From: Microtetraspora sp. NBRC 13810
Lineage (GTDB): Bacteria > Actinomycetota > Actinomycetes > Streptosporangiales > Streptosporangiaceae
Assembly (NCBI RefSeq): GCF_030268685.1
Contig: NZ_BSRQ01000014.1
Coordinates: 50,235 to 114,234 of the forward strand
DNA: 64,000 nucleotides
Reading direction: 5' to 3'
In this document: piece by piece, positions 15,674 to 23,646 of the stretch
Numbering within the stretch: position 1 is the first letter of the stretch
Layout: the number at the start of each line of letters is the position of its first letter
The notes under the pieces: generated by a model
Told to the model about the DNA's origin: nothing
Databases searched by the model: none
Seen by the model: the letters and a program-made list of their open reading frames with translations, nothing else
Made by a program: the position numbers and the translations under genes

Positions 15674-16728
15674 TCACATGGTGGGGCGTGCCCGCAGGCC
15701 CAGCCGTACGGCGGTGGCGAGCGTCCCGGCGGAGAGCAGCGACGCCAGCAGTACGGCGGTGCCGTAGGTCTCGAACCAGTCCGCGCTCCAGCCCAGGAAC
15801 GGCAGGTAGACGGCCGCGAAGCCCAGCGGCACGGCGGCCAGGACCCGTGCGTCGCGGAGCCGGGGGGAGGATCCGCGCACGAAATGCATGCCGACCCCGC
15901 CGGTGACCATGAGGAGCACCCCCGCGACCCGGCGCACCAGCCCCAGGGCGTTGTCCGCGTCCACGACGACCAGCGTGACCGGCCCCGCGAAGTCGTCCCC
16001 GTTCACCACCACGTACAGGCCCGCCATCAGCAGCAGGGCCGAGATCGTGAATCCCGCCGGGGACCCGCGCAGCCATCCGGCGCTCCCCACGGCGACGAGC
16101 AGCGCGGCGAGCACGGCCGTGCCGAACTCGGGGCCGACGAGCTCGCCGGCGCCGGGCAGCGGCATCGCCGACCGCTCGGACAGGTCGCCCCCGTTGCTGC
16201 TGAGGCCGAGCCGGTGCCACCGTCCCGCCACGTCGCGTACGGCCACGCCGTCGCTGCCGTTGGCGACCGCCACGACGTGTCCCCCGGGCAGGGGGAGCAC
16301 GGCCAGCGCCCTCGACACCGCCGGGTCCGCGCCGCCGAAGTCGTGGCGGGCCTGGTAACCGCGGTCCAGCCGCTGCTGCCGGCTCGCGGAGATCTCCCCA
16401 GGCGGTCGCCCACGTCGCCCCGGCGTCGATGGACCGCTCGACCTTGAGGCGGGAAGGGGTCAGCCGGTAGCAGTGGCGGGGCTCGCCGGGGACGCACGCG
16501 CGGGTACGGGGCGGCGCGGAGGGGCGGCCGGACCGGAGCCGCCAGGTCCGGCCCGCGTCGCCGCTGGCGAGGGCGCCGCCGGAGTCGACGTGCACGACGA
16601 TCGTCCCGCCGAGCGCCTCCACGTGCCACGCCGACGGGGCGGGCGGGACGGCGCCGGTGGCCGTCACGGACGGCGGCGGGCACGGCGACCAGCCACAGTG
16701 CCGCGTCCCGCCGGCGTCGATCGTTCAT
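15674..16728 (-). pseudogene. Twice-frameshifted membrane protein with BNR-like repeats and five C-terminal helices
   Basis: Three reading frames join end to end into one sensible protein. Frame one starts at the ATG 16728 (MNDRRRRDAALWLVAV, GAGG 5 bases upstream). It continues after about 16670 in a second frame: AWHVEALGGTIVVHVDSGG, the BNR-like SGDAGRTWRL and SIDAGATWATAW. After about 16400 it continues in a third frame: RLDRGYQARHDFGG and then five membrane helices to the stop. Each shift is fixed by removing one base, the second inside GGGG of TGGGGAG. Either a decayed gene or two sequence errors; the protein family is not known to me. Confidence 0.7.
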
Positions 16729-16840
16729 GTTCGCCTCGCTCGTCCTCGGTTCCCGAGATGAGACGATCAAGAACGCCGGATCGTTCGGGTGACCGGTGCC
16801 GGATGTCCGCCGGGACGGCCCGGGGCGACGGTCGCGGGTG

Positions 16841-17485
16841 TCAGGCGGCTTCGGCGGACACGGCCCGTTCGAACTCGGGCCGGCTCATCGACGCGCCGAA
16901 CACCGGGCCGCCCGGTTCGAGGAGGCGGCCGTGCCGCAGGCCGTCCAGCCGGACGGCGTCGTAGCCGACCCGCTCGACGACCTCCGCCACGAGGTCCACG
17001 GCCCCGGGATCGTCACCGGCGACGCCGAGCGCGCGGCGGTCCGGCGCGCCGGCCGGGCGGAGTTCGGCTTCGAGCTCGTGGTAGCCGGTGTGGTTGAAGG
17101 TCTTGACGACCGTCGACCGGGCGAGGCGACGCTGAACGATCTCGCTGCTGCCGTATCGGCGATCCTCGAACAGCTCCTGGACGCCGTCGGTGGGCGGCCA
17201 GTAGTTCATCGTGTCGATCACCAGCCTGCCGGCCACCAGGGCGGGGTCGAAGGCCGCGAACCGGTGCAGCGGGATGGCGAGTACGACGATGTCGGCGTCC
17301 TCGACCGCGTCGGCCGCCCAGCGCGGCTCGGCTCCCGGGATCAGCACCTGGGTGATCAGCGCGATCTTCGCGGGGTCACCGGAGGCCGCGATCGTCACCG
17401 GGTGCCCGGCGGCGATCGCGACCCGCGCGATCGCCGGGCCGACGTGCCCGGCGCCGAGTACGGCGATCCGCGGCCGCTCACTCAT
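16841..17485 (-). CDS. NAD(P)-binding F420-dependent reductase-like protein
   Basis: Cytosolic Rossmann-fold protein of 214 residues of the NADPH:F420 oxidoreductase / NADP_Rossmann group. N-terminal nucleotide loop AVLGAGHVGPAIARVAIAAG, then VVLAIPLHRF and VIDTMNYWPP, an arrangement typical of FNO-like proteins, with VKTFNHTGYHEL in the middle. ATG at 17485 has GGAG 9 bases upstream; an ATG at 17494 is too close to it. Stands alone between two broken genes; its substrate is open. Confidence 0.82.
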   Translation of the reverse strand: MSERPRIAVLGAGHVGPAIARVAIAAGHPVTIAASGDPAKIALITQVLIPGAEPRWAADAVEDADIVVLAIPLHRFAAFDPALVAGRLVIDTMNYWPPTDGVQELFEDRRYGSSEIVQRRLARSTVVKTFNHTGYHELEAELRPAGAPDRRALGVAGDDPGAVDLVAEVVERVGYDAVRLDGLRHGRLLEPGGPVFGASMSRPEFERAVSAEAA

Positions 17486-17580
17486 GTGGATCATCTCCGG
17501 TGGAAGGGGCGCGGAGGTCGTACTCCGGGGTCCGCGGGACGACGGGCCGTCGCCGACCCTACCTCGCGCTCAGCGGCGGC

Positions 17581-17636
17581 GCCGGGCCGGACGGTCCCTA
17601 CACGGCGTTGCGGCGAGAAGCCGGGCCGGACGGTCC
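17581..17636. repeat. Direct repeat of 17 bases, 39 bases apart
   Basis: GCCGGGCCGGACGGTCC occurs at 17581-17597 and again at 17620-17636. It lies in a GC-rich gap between the reductase and a DUF5701 remnant with no gene of its own. Possibly only low-complexity drift. Confidence 0.4.
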
Positions 17637-17666
17637 ACACGCGGCGCCGCGGCGGGCGGGCGTCCG

Positions 17667-18129
17667 CTACGCGGCGTCGTGGCGGGTGCTCGCGGAGGCC
17701 ATGCCGAGCCAGGTGTGTGGGTTGCCCGCCCAGCACCAGCCGAGCTTCGGGGACCGCTCGCTGATCCAGATCGCCGGGACCCGGCGGTCGCCGGAGCGTG
17801 AGCCGCCGAGCGAGAAGCACTTGTTCCTCACCAATATCTGCGGGAAGTGCGTGATGAGCGCGATGCCTTCCTCGATGGTGAGCAGGGTGCGGTCCCGCCC
17901 GGCGATGACGTCCATGGCGTCGTTGGGCACGGCGCCGCAGAACTCCTCGCCGCGCTCGACGTCGAACAGCAGATAGGCGTGCTGCCCGGGCGGTGCGGCC
18001 TCCTTGGTCGTGACGAACCGCTCCAGGGCGCCGGGTTCGAAGGAGCGGTCGACGAAACCGGGCCGCTTCCCGCCGTGCAGCGACCAGGCTGTTCATGGAG
18101 CGGGGTGCCGAGATCGCCGTCGTCGTCAT
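17667..18129 (-). pseudogene. DUF5701-family remnant, 5'-truncated and frameshifted
   Basis: The C-terminal two thirds of a DUF5701 protein are intact: LHGGKRPGFVDRSFEPGALE, then QHAYLLFDVERGEEFCGAVP, EGIALITHFPQILVRNKCF and VPAIWIS with KLGWCWAGNPHTWLG. The part before LHGGKRPG is in another frame (APRSMNSLV at about 18095), and the first 70 or so residues of the family are missing. No start codon with a ribosome site serves the intact frame. The frame break and missing N-terminus make a functional product unlikely. Confidence 0.75.
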
Positions 18130-18196
18130 CGAGGAGGGGGGACCTTCTGGAGCCCTCTCTCGGCGGCTACGCGCTCGCGAGATAGTCACTTTCCTC

Positions 18197-18210
18197 TAGG
18201 TACCTACTAT
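18197..18210 (+). promoter_or_regulatory. Palindrome TAGGTACCTA overlapping a -10-like TACTAT
   Basis: Perfect 10-base palindrome at 18197-18206, with TACTAT at 18205-18210, 69 bases before the reductase start. HxlR-type and similar regulators bind such GTAC-centred sites at promoters. No matching regulator gene is adjacent on the left, where only a broken gene remains. Confidence 0.45.
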
Positions 18211-18278
18211 ACCGGCGGTGTTAGCGTCTCCGGCGTCCCGCCCGATCGGGCGTGGACGACCATGAAGGGGAGCTAGTC

Positions 18279-19124
18279 ATGATCGTTATCACGGGGGCGA
18301 CCGGGAACGTCGGCCGGCCGCTCGCCCAGGCCCTCGCCACCGCCGGTGAGCGGGTGACGGCGGTGTCCCGCGGTGTGCGGGACGTGACCGTGCCCGAGGG
18401 CGTCCGGCACGAGCGGGCGGACCTGACCGACCCGGAGAGCCTGCGGGCCGTCCTCCAGGGGGCCGATGCGTTGTTCTTCCAGGACACCGGCACCAGTGCG
18501 CACCTGCTGCGCCCGGCGGACATCCTCGACGTCGCCAAGGCGGGCGGCGTCGAGCGGGTCGTGCTGCTGTCCTCCCAGGCCGTGGAGACCCGGCCGGAGA
18601 CGGTGTCCCACGGGGGCGTCGGACAGTCCATCGAGGACGCCGTACGGCGGTCGGGCATGGAATGGACGATTCTGCGGCCCGGCGGCTTCGCCTCCAACGC
18701 CTACGGCTGGGCCGAGTCGGTCCGCACCCGCCGGACCGTCGCGGCGCCGTTCGGCGACGTCGCCCTGCCGGTCATCGACCCGGTGGACATCGCCGACGTC
18801 GCCGCCGTGACCCTGCGCGAGGACGGGCACGCCGGGCAGGTCTACGAGCTGACCGGGCCCGCTCCCAGCACGCCCAGGCAGCGGGCCGCGGCGATCGGCG
18901 ACGCGCTCGGCGAGCCGGTCCGGTTCGTCGAGCAGACCCGCGACGAGGCCCGCGCGGAGATGCTGCGGTTCATGCCCGAGCCCATCGTCGAGACCACCCT
19001 CGCCATCCTCGGCGAGCCCACCCCCGGCGAGCGGCGGGTCAGCCCCGACGTCGAACGCGTCCTCGGCCGCGCCCCCCGCACCTTCGCCGACTGGGCCCGG
19101 CGCAACGTCGCCGCCTTCCGCTGA
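18279..19124 (+). CDS. NmrA-like / SDR-family NAD(P)-binding protein
   Basis: 281-residue atypical short-chain dehydrogenase. MIVITGATGNVGRPLAQAL gives the GxxGxxG nucleotide loop; VVLLSSQAVETR and WTILRPGGFASNAY are typical of NmrA-like/NAD(P)H-azoreductase-like proteins, which often lack the SDR catalytic Tyr-x3-Lys and act as redox sensors or reductases. ATG at 18279 is preceded by AAGGGGAG at 6 bases. Convergent with an XRE regulator 44 bases away, a pairing seen in many actinomycetes. Confidence 0.88.
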   Translation: MIVITGATGNVGRPLAQALATAGERVTAVSRGVRDVTVPEGVRHERADLTDPESLRAVLQGADALFFQDTGTSAHLLRPADILDVAKAGGVERVVLLSSQAVETRPETVSHGGVGQSIEDAVRRSGMEWTILRPGGFASNAYGWAESVRTRRTVAAPFGDVALPVIDPVDIADVAAVTLREDGHAGQVYELTGPAPSTPRQRAAAIGDALGEPVRFVEQTRDEARAEMLRFMPEPIVETTLAILGEPTPGERRVSPDVERVLGRAPRTFADWARRNVAAFR

Positions 19125-19168
19125 ACTGGTCGGCGTCGGCCGCCCTGCCGGGTCCGGGTGCGGGTGGT

Positions 19169-19990
19169 TCAGCCGACGACGGAGAGCAGGCGGAGTTTCT
19201 CGTGGCTTTCCGTGCCGGGGGAGGCGGTGTAGACGACCAGGAGCTGCGACTGCTCGGGATCGACGAGGGTCTGGCAGTGCAGGTCGAGGAGGCCGAGCTG
19301 GGGGTGCTGGAGACGCTTCTGCGGGCAGTACGGGCCGGTTATGGGGTGTTCTCGCCATAGTGCGGCGAACTCCGGGCTGTCGGCGAGCAGGGCGGCGACG
19401 AGCTCCGCGGCCCGCGAGTCCTTACCTTCCCGCGTGTACACCTGGTGCAGGGTCGCGGCGAACAGCCTGCTGTGCAGGGGATGGTCGTCCTCCGGATGGA
19501 TCAGGCGGGCGGCCGGGTCGGTGAACCACCGGTAGTGCATGCTGCGGGCCGGTCCGGTGTGCACGCTCTCGTCGCCGATCAGCGCCGCGGACAGCCGGGT
19601 CTGTCGCAACGTCTCGCCGAGATGGGTCACGACCTGGGCGGCGGCGTCTTCCAGCCCGTCGAAGACGCGCATCATCCCGGGGGAGACGTGATCGGTGCGC
19701 AGGGTCCGCCGCGGTGTGGCGTAGCCGGCGAGGAGGAACAGGTGGTCGCGTTCCTCCAAGGACAGGCGCAGGCCGCGGGCGAGGGCGGCGAGCATCTGCT
19801 CCGAAGGGTGCGGGCCGCGCGGCTGCTCCAGCCTGCTGTAGTAGTCGACCGACATGTCGGACAGCACGGCCACCTCCTCCCGCCGCAGCCCGCCGGTCCG
19901 CCGCCGCCTGCCACGCGGAAGCCCCACGTCCTCGGGCCGCAGCGCTTCCCGGCGCGAACGCAGGAAGTCGGCGAGCCGCTCCCGGTCCAT
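19169..19990 (-). CDS. XRE-family regulator with MmyB-like ligand-binding domain
   Basis: 273 residues. N-terminal helix-turn-helix: GGLRREEVAVLSDMSVDYYSRLEQ (HTH_31 type), then the MmyB-like C-terminal domain, seen in DHLFLLAGYATPRR, RWFTDPAARLIHPEDD and SPEFAALWREHPI. Proteins of this type repress a neighbouring oxidoreductase and answer small ligands, perhaps fatty acids. ATG at 19990 follows GGAGAGGGGGG. Four 21-base-spaced repeats lie directly upstream and are probably its own operator array. Confidence 0.92.
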   Translation of the reverse strand: MDRERLADFLRSRREALRPEDVGLPRGRRRRTGGLRREEVAVLSDMSVDYYSRLEQPRGPHPSEQMLAALARGLRLSLEERDHLFLLAGYATPRRTLRTDHVSPGMMRVFDGLEDAAAQVVTHLGETLRQTRLSAALIGDESVHTGPARSMHYRWFTDPAARLIHPEDDHPLHSRLFAATLHQVYTREGKDSRAAELVAALLADSPEFAALWREHPITGPYCPQKRLQHPQLGLLDLHCQTLVDPEQSQLLVVYTASPGTESHEKLRLLSVVG

Positions 19991-20009
19991 GACGCCCCCC
20001 TCTCCACGG

Positions 20010-20088
20010 ACACCGTCCAGGATCCCCACGACACCGTCCAGGATCCCCACGACACCGTCCAGGATCTGCACGGACACCGTCCAGGATC
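20010..20088 (-). promoter_or_regulatory. Four-fold 21-base operator array upstream of the XRE regulator
   Basis: On the minus strand GATCCTGGACGGTGT is repeated four times (20010-20024, 20031-20045, 20052-20066, 20074-20088), with starts 21, 21 and 22 bases apart. That is two helical turns, so all copies lie on one DNA face. The array begins 20 bases upstream of the regulator ATG. Confidence 0.65.
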
Positions 20089-20169
20089 GCCGACGCGGGC
20101 ATCCGTATCCAGGTACCGACGATGCGATGACGCACGTCACAGCGAAGCCGGACACGTGGCCCCCGGGGG

Positions 20170-20823
20170 CTACTCGGTCGCCGGTGTCCCGGGAGGGGGC
20201 CACATGGTGGCGATCCGGCGGGCGGTGGCCAGGTACGCCTGCTCCACCGCCGGCGCGAGGACGACGTCGGCGCCCGGACCCGCGGCGGCGAGGTGCTCGC
20301 GCAGCAGGATGGACTCGGCCGTGTCGGCCAGGTCCAGCAGCCCGCTGATCCGGGCGGCCACGGTCACCAGCCCGGCCCCCGCCCCGGGCCCGCGCCCGGC
20401 CTCCAGCGCCTCGCGCACCACGCCCATGTCGTACCCGTCGGCGCCGGCTGCGCCCGCGGCGTTCGCGGTGGTGGCGAGTACGGCGGCGCCGAGGCCGGCG
20501 GCGGTGGCCGACAGGGTCGCGACGTCCAGCGGGTCCACGTCGACCAGGCGCAGCGGGACGAGTTCGACCCGGCCGCCGGGGGAGTACAGCCGTCCCGCGA
20601 GCCCGGCGGCGACCGCGTACCTTCCCTGGCTGGGCGCGACCGCCCGCCACAGCCGGCGCAGCGAGACCAGCGCCGCCCCGCCCGCCAGGGCGCCCGGCAG
20701 CACCGCCCCGGCGTCCTCGGCGGCCCGCAGCCTGACCAGCACCCCCTCCAGTTCCCCGACCGCGCGGACGAGTTCCTCCCCCAGGTCGGGCACCAGGACC
20801 ACCCGGGTCCCGAACCCGCTCAT
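20170..20823 (-). CDS. Hypothetical Ala/Gly-rich protein
   Basis: Unrecognised 217-residue protein, almost wholly helical and rich in Ala, Gly and Leu, without a clear signal peptide. Segments such as LGEELVRAVGELEGVLVRLRAAE look like a coiled helix; AAGLGAAVLATTANAAGAAGADGYD is a flexible middle. The ATG at 20823 directly follows a GGGGGGAGAGG stretch. Third-position GC is extreme, as expected of a real actinomycete gene. No context clue to its role. Confidence 0.6.
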   Translation of the reverse strand: MSGFGTRVVLVPDLGEELVRAVGELEGVLVRLRAAEDAGAVLPGALAGGAALVSLRRLWRAVAPSQGRYAVAAGLAGRLYSPGGRVELVPLRLVDVDPLDVATLSATAAGLGAAVLATTANAAGAAGADGYDMGVVREALEAGRGPGAGAGLVTVAARISGLLDLADTAESILLREHLAAAGPGADVVLAPAVEQAYLATARRIATMWPPPGTPATE

Positions 20824-21020
20824 CCTCTCCCCCCGGCGGGCGGCCCCGGCCACGCGGGGACGAGAGCGGGCGGCGAACCGGGCGGAGGCGTCACACCCGC
20901 GACGGTACGCCCTGCCCCGCCGGACAGCCGCCCCTCCGCCGAACACGGCGGTCTCTCGGAGATGGTCGCGGGGGACGACCGGTGCGATCCCGCCGCCGGG
21001 GAAGCAGGCGCGGCCGGGGT

Positions 21021-21241
21021 TCAGGTGAGGTCGATGGGGAGGTCGACGGTGAGGCCGGGGACGGCGACGCCGGTCGTTCCGGGGTATTCGGCTTCGGCCG
21101 CGGCCCGGGCGGTCGCGGGGGCCGTGCCGGGTACCCGGGATCGACGAGCAACCGGAACCCCTCGTGCTCCACGAGGTACGCCCCGCACGCCCACCCCGCC
21201 TCCGGCCACACCCCACCCCCGCCGAGAACCGTCAGCAGCAT
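21021..21241 (-). pseudogene. MBL-fold hydrolase with a large internal deletion
   Basis: The first 37 codons read like an intact N-terminus: MLLTVLGGGGVWPEAGWACG then AYLVEHEGFRLLVDPGYP. In related actinobacterial MBL proteins about 170 residues with the HxHxDH site follow. Here the sequence jumps, in another frame, to ATARAAAEAEYPGTTGVAVP and GLTVDLPIDLT plus stop, which matches the family's C-terminal end. The whole metal-binding core is gone, so no enzyme can be made. Confidence 0.65.
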
Positions 21242-21306
21242 CCGTGCACTCTAACCTCCGGCCGTACGGCGGCGCCCTTGCCGGTGCGTGTGACGCCGAG
21301 CGAGCC

Positions 21307-21370
21307 CGACCGCCGGGCGTCCCCGACCGCCGGGCGTCCCCGACCGCCGGGCGTCCCCGACCGCAGGGCG
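21307..21370. repeat. 17-base tandem repeat, about 3.8 copies
   Basis: CGACCGCCGGGCGTCCC is repeated at 21307, 21324 and 21341, with a partial fourth copy from 21358 that changes CGCC to CGCA. It lies in the 220-base gap between the MBL remnant and the next gene. Slippage-type repeat; no coding use since 17 is not a codon multiple. Confidence 0.8.
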
Positions 21371-21461
21371 GGCACGGCGACGGGGAAGGGGGGTAGCGTG
21401 ATCGGGCGGAAGGCGTCCATGGCGGGTGGACGGCTGGTGACGCAGAGCATCGGGAGGTGCC

Positions 21462-21941
21462 GTGACGGATACCAGGGCCACCGGCTACGACGGCCTGGCG
21501 TCCCGTTTCGTCCCGGAGGATGAGTTCCGCGCCTTTCTGCTGGCGTGCTTCGGGCTCGCCGGGCACGAGTTGTTCCTCGGCCACGCCGACCGGCTCGCCG
21601 AAGATCTGCGTGACGTGCCGCCGGAGGTGAGGTTCCCTGCGTTCTGCACCTATCGGGAGGTCAGCGGCCATTTCGCGATGGGCTACGACGTCGGCGTCGA
21701 GGGGTACCTCGTGGACCGGGTGGGCCGCAGGGAGTTCACCGAGCGGTTCGCCGCCCGCTTCGACGCCTATGTCCTGTACGGCGACACCGAGCCGCCGGGA
21801 CTGTGGACGGTGATCCTGCCGGACGGGAGCCGCCTGTGTGCCGCGATGGAGGAGGGCGAGGACGACAGCTTCGTCCTCGACGCGGCCACGGCACCGGTGC
21901 CCGGCCTGCCGGAGGTGCCGGTGATACCCGGCCTCGGCTGA
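21462..21941 (+). CDS. Conserved hypothetical acidic protein
   Basis: Unrecognised soluble protein of 159 residues. It is acidic and aromatic-rich (FRAFLLACFGLAGHELFLGHAD, EFTERFAARFDAYVLYGD) and its second half looks beta-rich (LWTVILPDGSRLCAAMEEGEDD). GTG start with GGGAGG 5 bases upstream, a good ribosome site. No signal peptide or helix-turn-helix seen. A perfect TATAAT follows it and serves the next gene, so it is probably its own transcription unit. Confidence 0.7.
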   Translation: MTDTRATGYDGLASRFVPEDEFRAFLLACFGLAGHELFLGHADRLAEDLRDVPPEVRFPAFCTYREVSGHFAMGYDVGVEGYLVDRVGRREFTERFAARFDAYVLYGDTEPPGLWTVILPDGSRLCAAMEEGEDDSFVLDAATAPVPGLPEVPVIPGLG

Positions 21942-21986
21942 AGGCGCAGGTAGCCCGGTGTATCCGTAAATGTACGAATTGTCGTC

Positions 21987-21992
21987 TATAAT
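21987..21992 (+). promoter_or_regulatory. Consensus -10 box TATAAT
   Basis: TATAAT at 21987-21992 in a locally AT-rich patch, about 35 bases before the small membrane protein. No convincing -35 at the usual distance. Confidence 0.45.
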
Positions 21993-22025
21993 GTTCTGGA
22001 CGGCGACCAGGAAGGCGGGCACCGT

Positions 22026-22355
22026 TTGCGAGTGAGGACCTCACAGAGCGTGATCGGCGCGCTCCTGGCCCTCGCGGTCCTCGTGCCGGCACTCGCACTT
22101 GCGATCTTCGCCGTCACCGTCGTCCCCGGCTCTCCGGAAGCGCACCACAGCCGCCCCGGCGTCACCCTTCCCGACGGCGGCGTCCTGCCCGCCTGCCACG
22201 CCGGTTCCTCCGCCGTGGAGCCGCCCTGCCCGGCGGGCGCGTTCCTGCCCGTGCCCCGCGCCCGGCCGGCCGTACCCGCGCCGGTCGAACCCCGCGCGGA
22301 GATCGCCCCCACTCCCGCCGATCCGCGCGGTCCTCCCGTATCCCTCGGTTCTTGA
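22026..22355 (+). CDS. Small single-pass membrane protein with Pro-rich outer tail
   Basis: 109 residues: short basic start MRVRTSQS, one helix VIGALLALAVLVPALALAIFAV, then a Pro/Ala-rich stretch with two cysteines (PACHAG, PPCPAG) that would lie outside. It starts at TTG 22026 or GTG 22032; GGAAGG lies upstream of both. It precedes the antiporter by 88 bases on the same strand and may be co-transcribed. Function unknown. Confidence 0.55.
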   Translation: MRVRTSQSVIGALLALAVLVPALALAIFAVTVVPGSPEAHHSRPGVTLPDGGVLPACHAGSSAVEPPCPAGAFLPVPRARPAVPAPVEPRAEIAPTPADPRGPPVSLGS

Positions 22356-22443
22356 CCCTTTCCAAGATCGAGACCGGAGGTCGACGTGAAGTCCGACGAA
22401 CGTGGTTGCCGCATGCCCGCCTTCTGCCGTGAAGGAGAGTGCC

Positions 22444-23628
22444 GTGGCACTGGGTGACGCTCTCGTCGCGCTGGGCGGCGCGTTTCTCGCGGCCGGGATC
22501 ATCGGCCGCCTCGGCAGCAGGATCGGGCTGCCGACCATTCCGTTGTTCATGCTGGCGGGCATCGTGTTCGGCCCGCACACGCCGGGGCTCGCCCTGGTGG
22601 ACGACCCCGGCGAGCTGAAGGTCATCGCCGCGCTGGGGCTGATCTTCCTGCTGTTCTACCTGGGGCTGGAGTTCTCCACCGACGACCTGGTACGCGGCGG
22701 GGGCAGGCTGGTCGCCGCCGGGACCGTGTACATCGTGCTGAACGTCGGGGGCGGGCTGCTGTTCGGGCTCGCGCTCGGCTGGGGGTGGCGCGAGGCGCTG
22801 GTGCTCGCCGGGGTGATCGGCATCTCCTCCTCGGCCATCGTCACCAAACTGCTGGTGGACCTGGACCGGCTGGGGAACCCGGAGAGCCGTCTCATCCTCG
22901 GCATCATCGTGGTCGAGGACGTGTTCCTGGCCCTCTATCTGGCCGCGTTGCAGCCGGTGCTCGGCGGCGCCGACAGCGTGGCCTCGGCGGCGCTGTCCTT
23001 CGGCCGGGCCTTCGCCTTCCTGCTCGTGCTCGCCGCGGTGGCCCGGTGGGGCGCACGTCTGGTGTCCCGCCTGGTGCACACCGAGGACGACGAACTCCTG
23101 GTGGTCAGCTTCGTGGGGCTGGCCGTGCTGGTCGCCGGGGTGGCGGAGGAACTCGGCGTGTCCGACGCGATCGGCGCGTTCATGATCGGCCTCATCCTGG
23201 CCTCGACGCGGTCGGCGCCGAGGATCCGCAAGCTGGTGCACCCGCTGCGCGACGCGTTCGCCGCGCTGTTCTTCTTCGCGTTCGGGCTGGCCATCGACCC
23301 CGGTGACGTGTGGTCGGTGGCGCTGCCGGTCACCATCGCGGTGCTGCTCACCGTGGTGCTGAACGTCGCGGCCGGGGTCATCGCGGCCAGGATGCACTCC
23401 TTCGGCCGCCTGCAGGCGGTCAACGTGGCCCTCACCGTGCTGTCCCGCGGCGAGTTCGCGCTCGTGCTGGCCAGCCTGGCGCTCGCGGCCGGGCTCGACG
23501 GCAGGCTCGCGCCGTTCATCGCCGGATACGTGCTGGTGCTCGCCCTGCTCGGCCCGATGGTCGCGGCGAGATCGGGATGGCTGGTGCGGATGGTGACCCG
23601 CCGCCGGGAGGAGGTCCCGGCGGCGTAG
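22444..23628 (+). CDS. Monovalent cation:proton antiporter, CPA2 (KefB/Na_H_Exchanger) family
   Basis: Integral membrane antiporter of 394 residues, about 12 helices. Family signs: IGLPTIPLFMLAGIVFGPHTPG near the start, FLLFYLGLEFS, ISSSAIVTKLL in the core, and SDAIGAFMIGLILASTRSA; the Asp-containing LGIIVVEDVFLALY helix matches the ion-binding region of CPA2 members. There is no C-terminal TrkA-N or TrkA-C regulatory domain. GTG at 22444 is chosen because GAAGGAG lies 7 bases upstream. Exchanges K+ or Na+ for H+ by family (not proven here). Confidence 0.92.
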   Translation: MALGDALVALGGAFLAAGIIGRLGSRIGLPTIPLFMLAGIVFGPHTPGLALVDDPGELKVIAALGLIFLLFYLGLEFSTDDLVRGGGRLVAAGTVYIVLNVGGGLLFGLALGWGWREALVLAGVIGISSSAIVTKLLVDLDRLGNPESRLILGIIVVEDVFLALYLAALQPVLGGADSVASAALSFGRAFAFLLVLAAVARWGARLVSRLVHTEDDELLVVSFVGLAVLVAGVAEELGVSDAIGAFMIGLILASTRSAPRIRKLVHPLRDAFAALFFFAFGLAIDPGDVWSVALPVTIAVLLTVVLNVAAGVIAARMHSFGRLQAVNVALTVLSRGEFALVLASLALAAGLDGRLAPFIAGYVLVLALLGPMVAARSGWLVRMVTRRREEVPAA

Positions 23629-23646
23629 TCCCTGCCCGGGAGAGGG

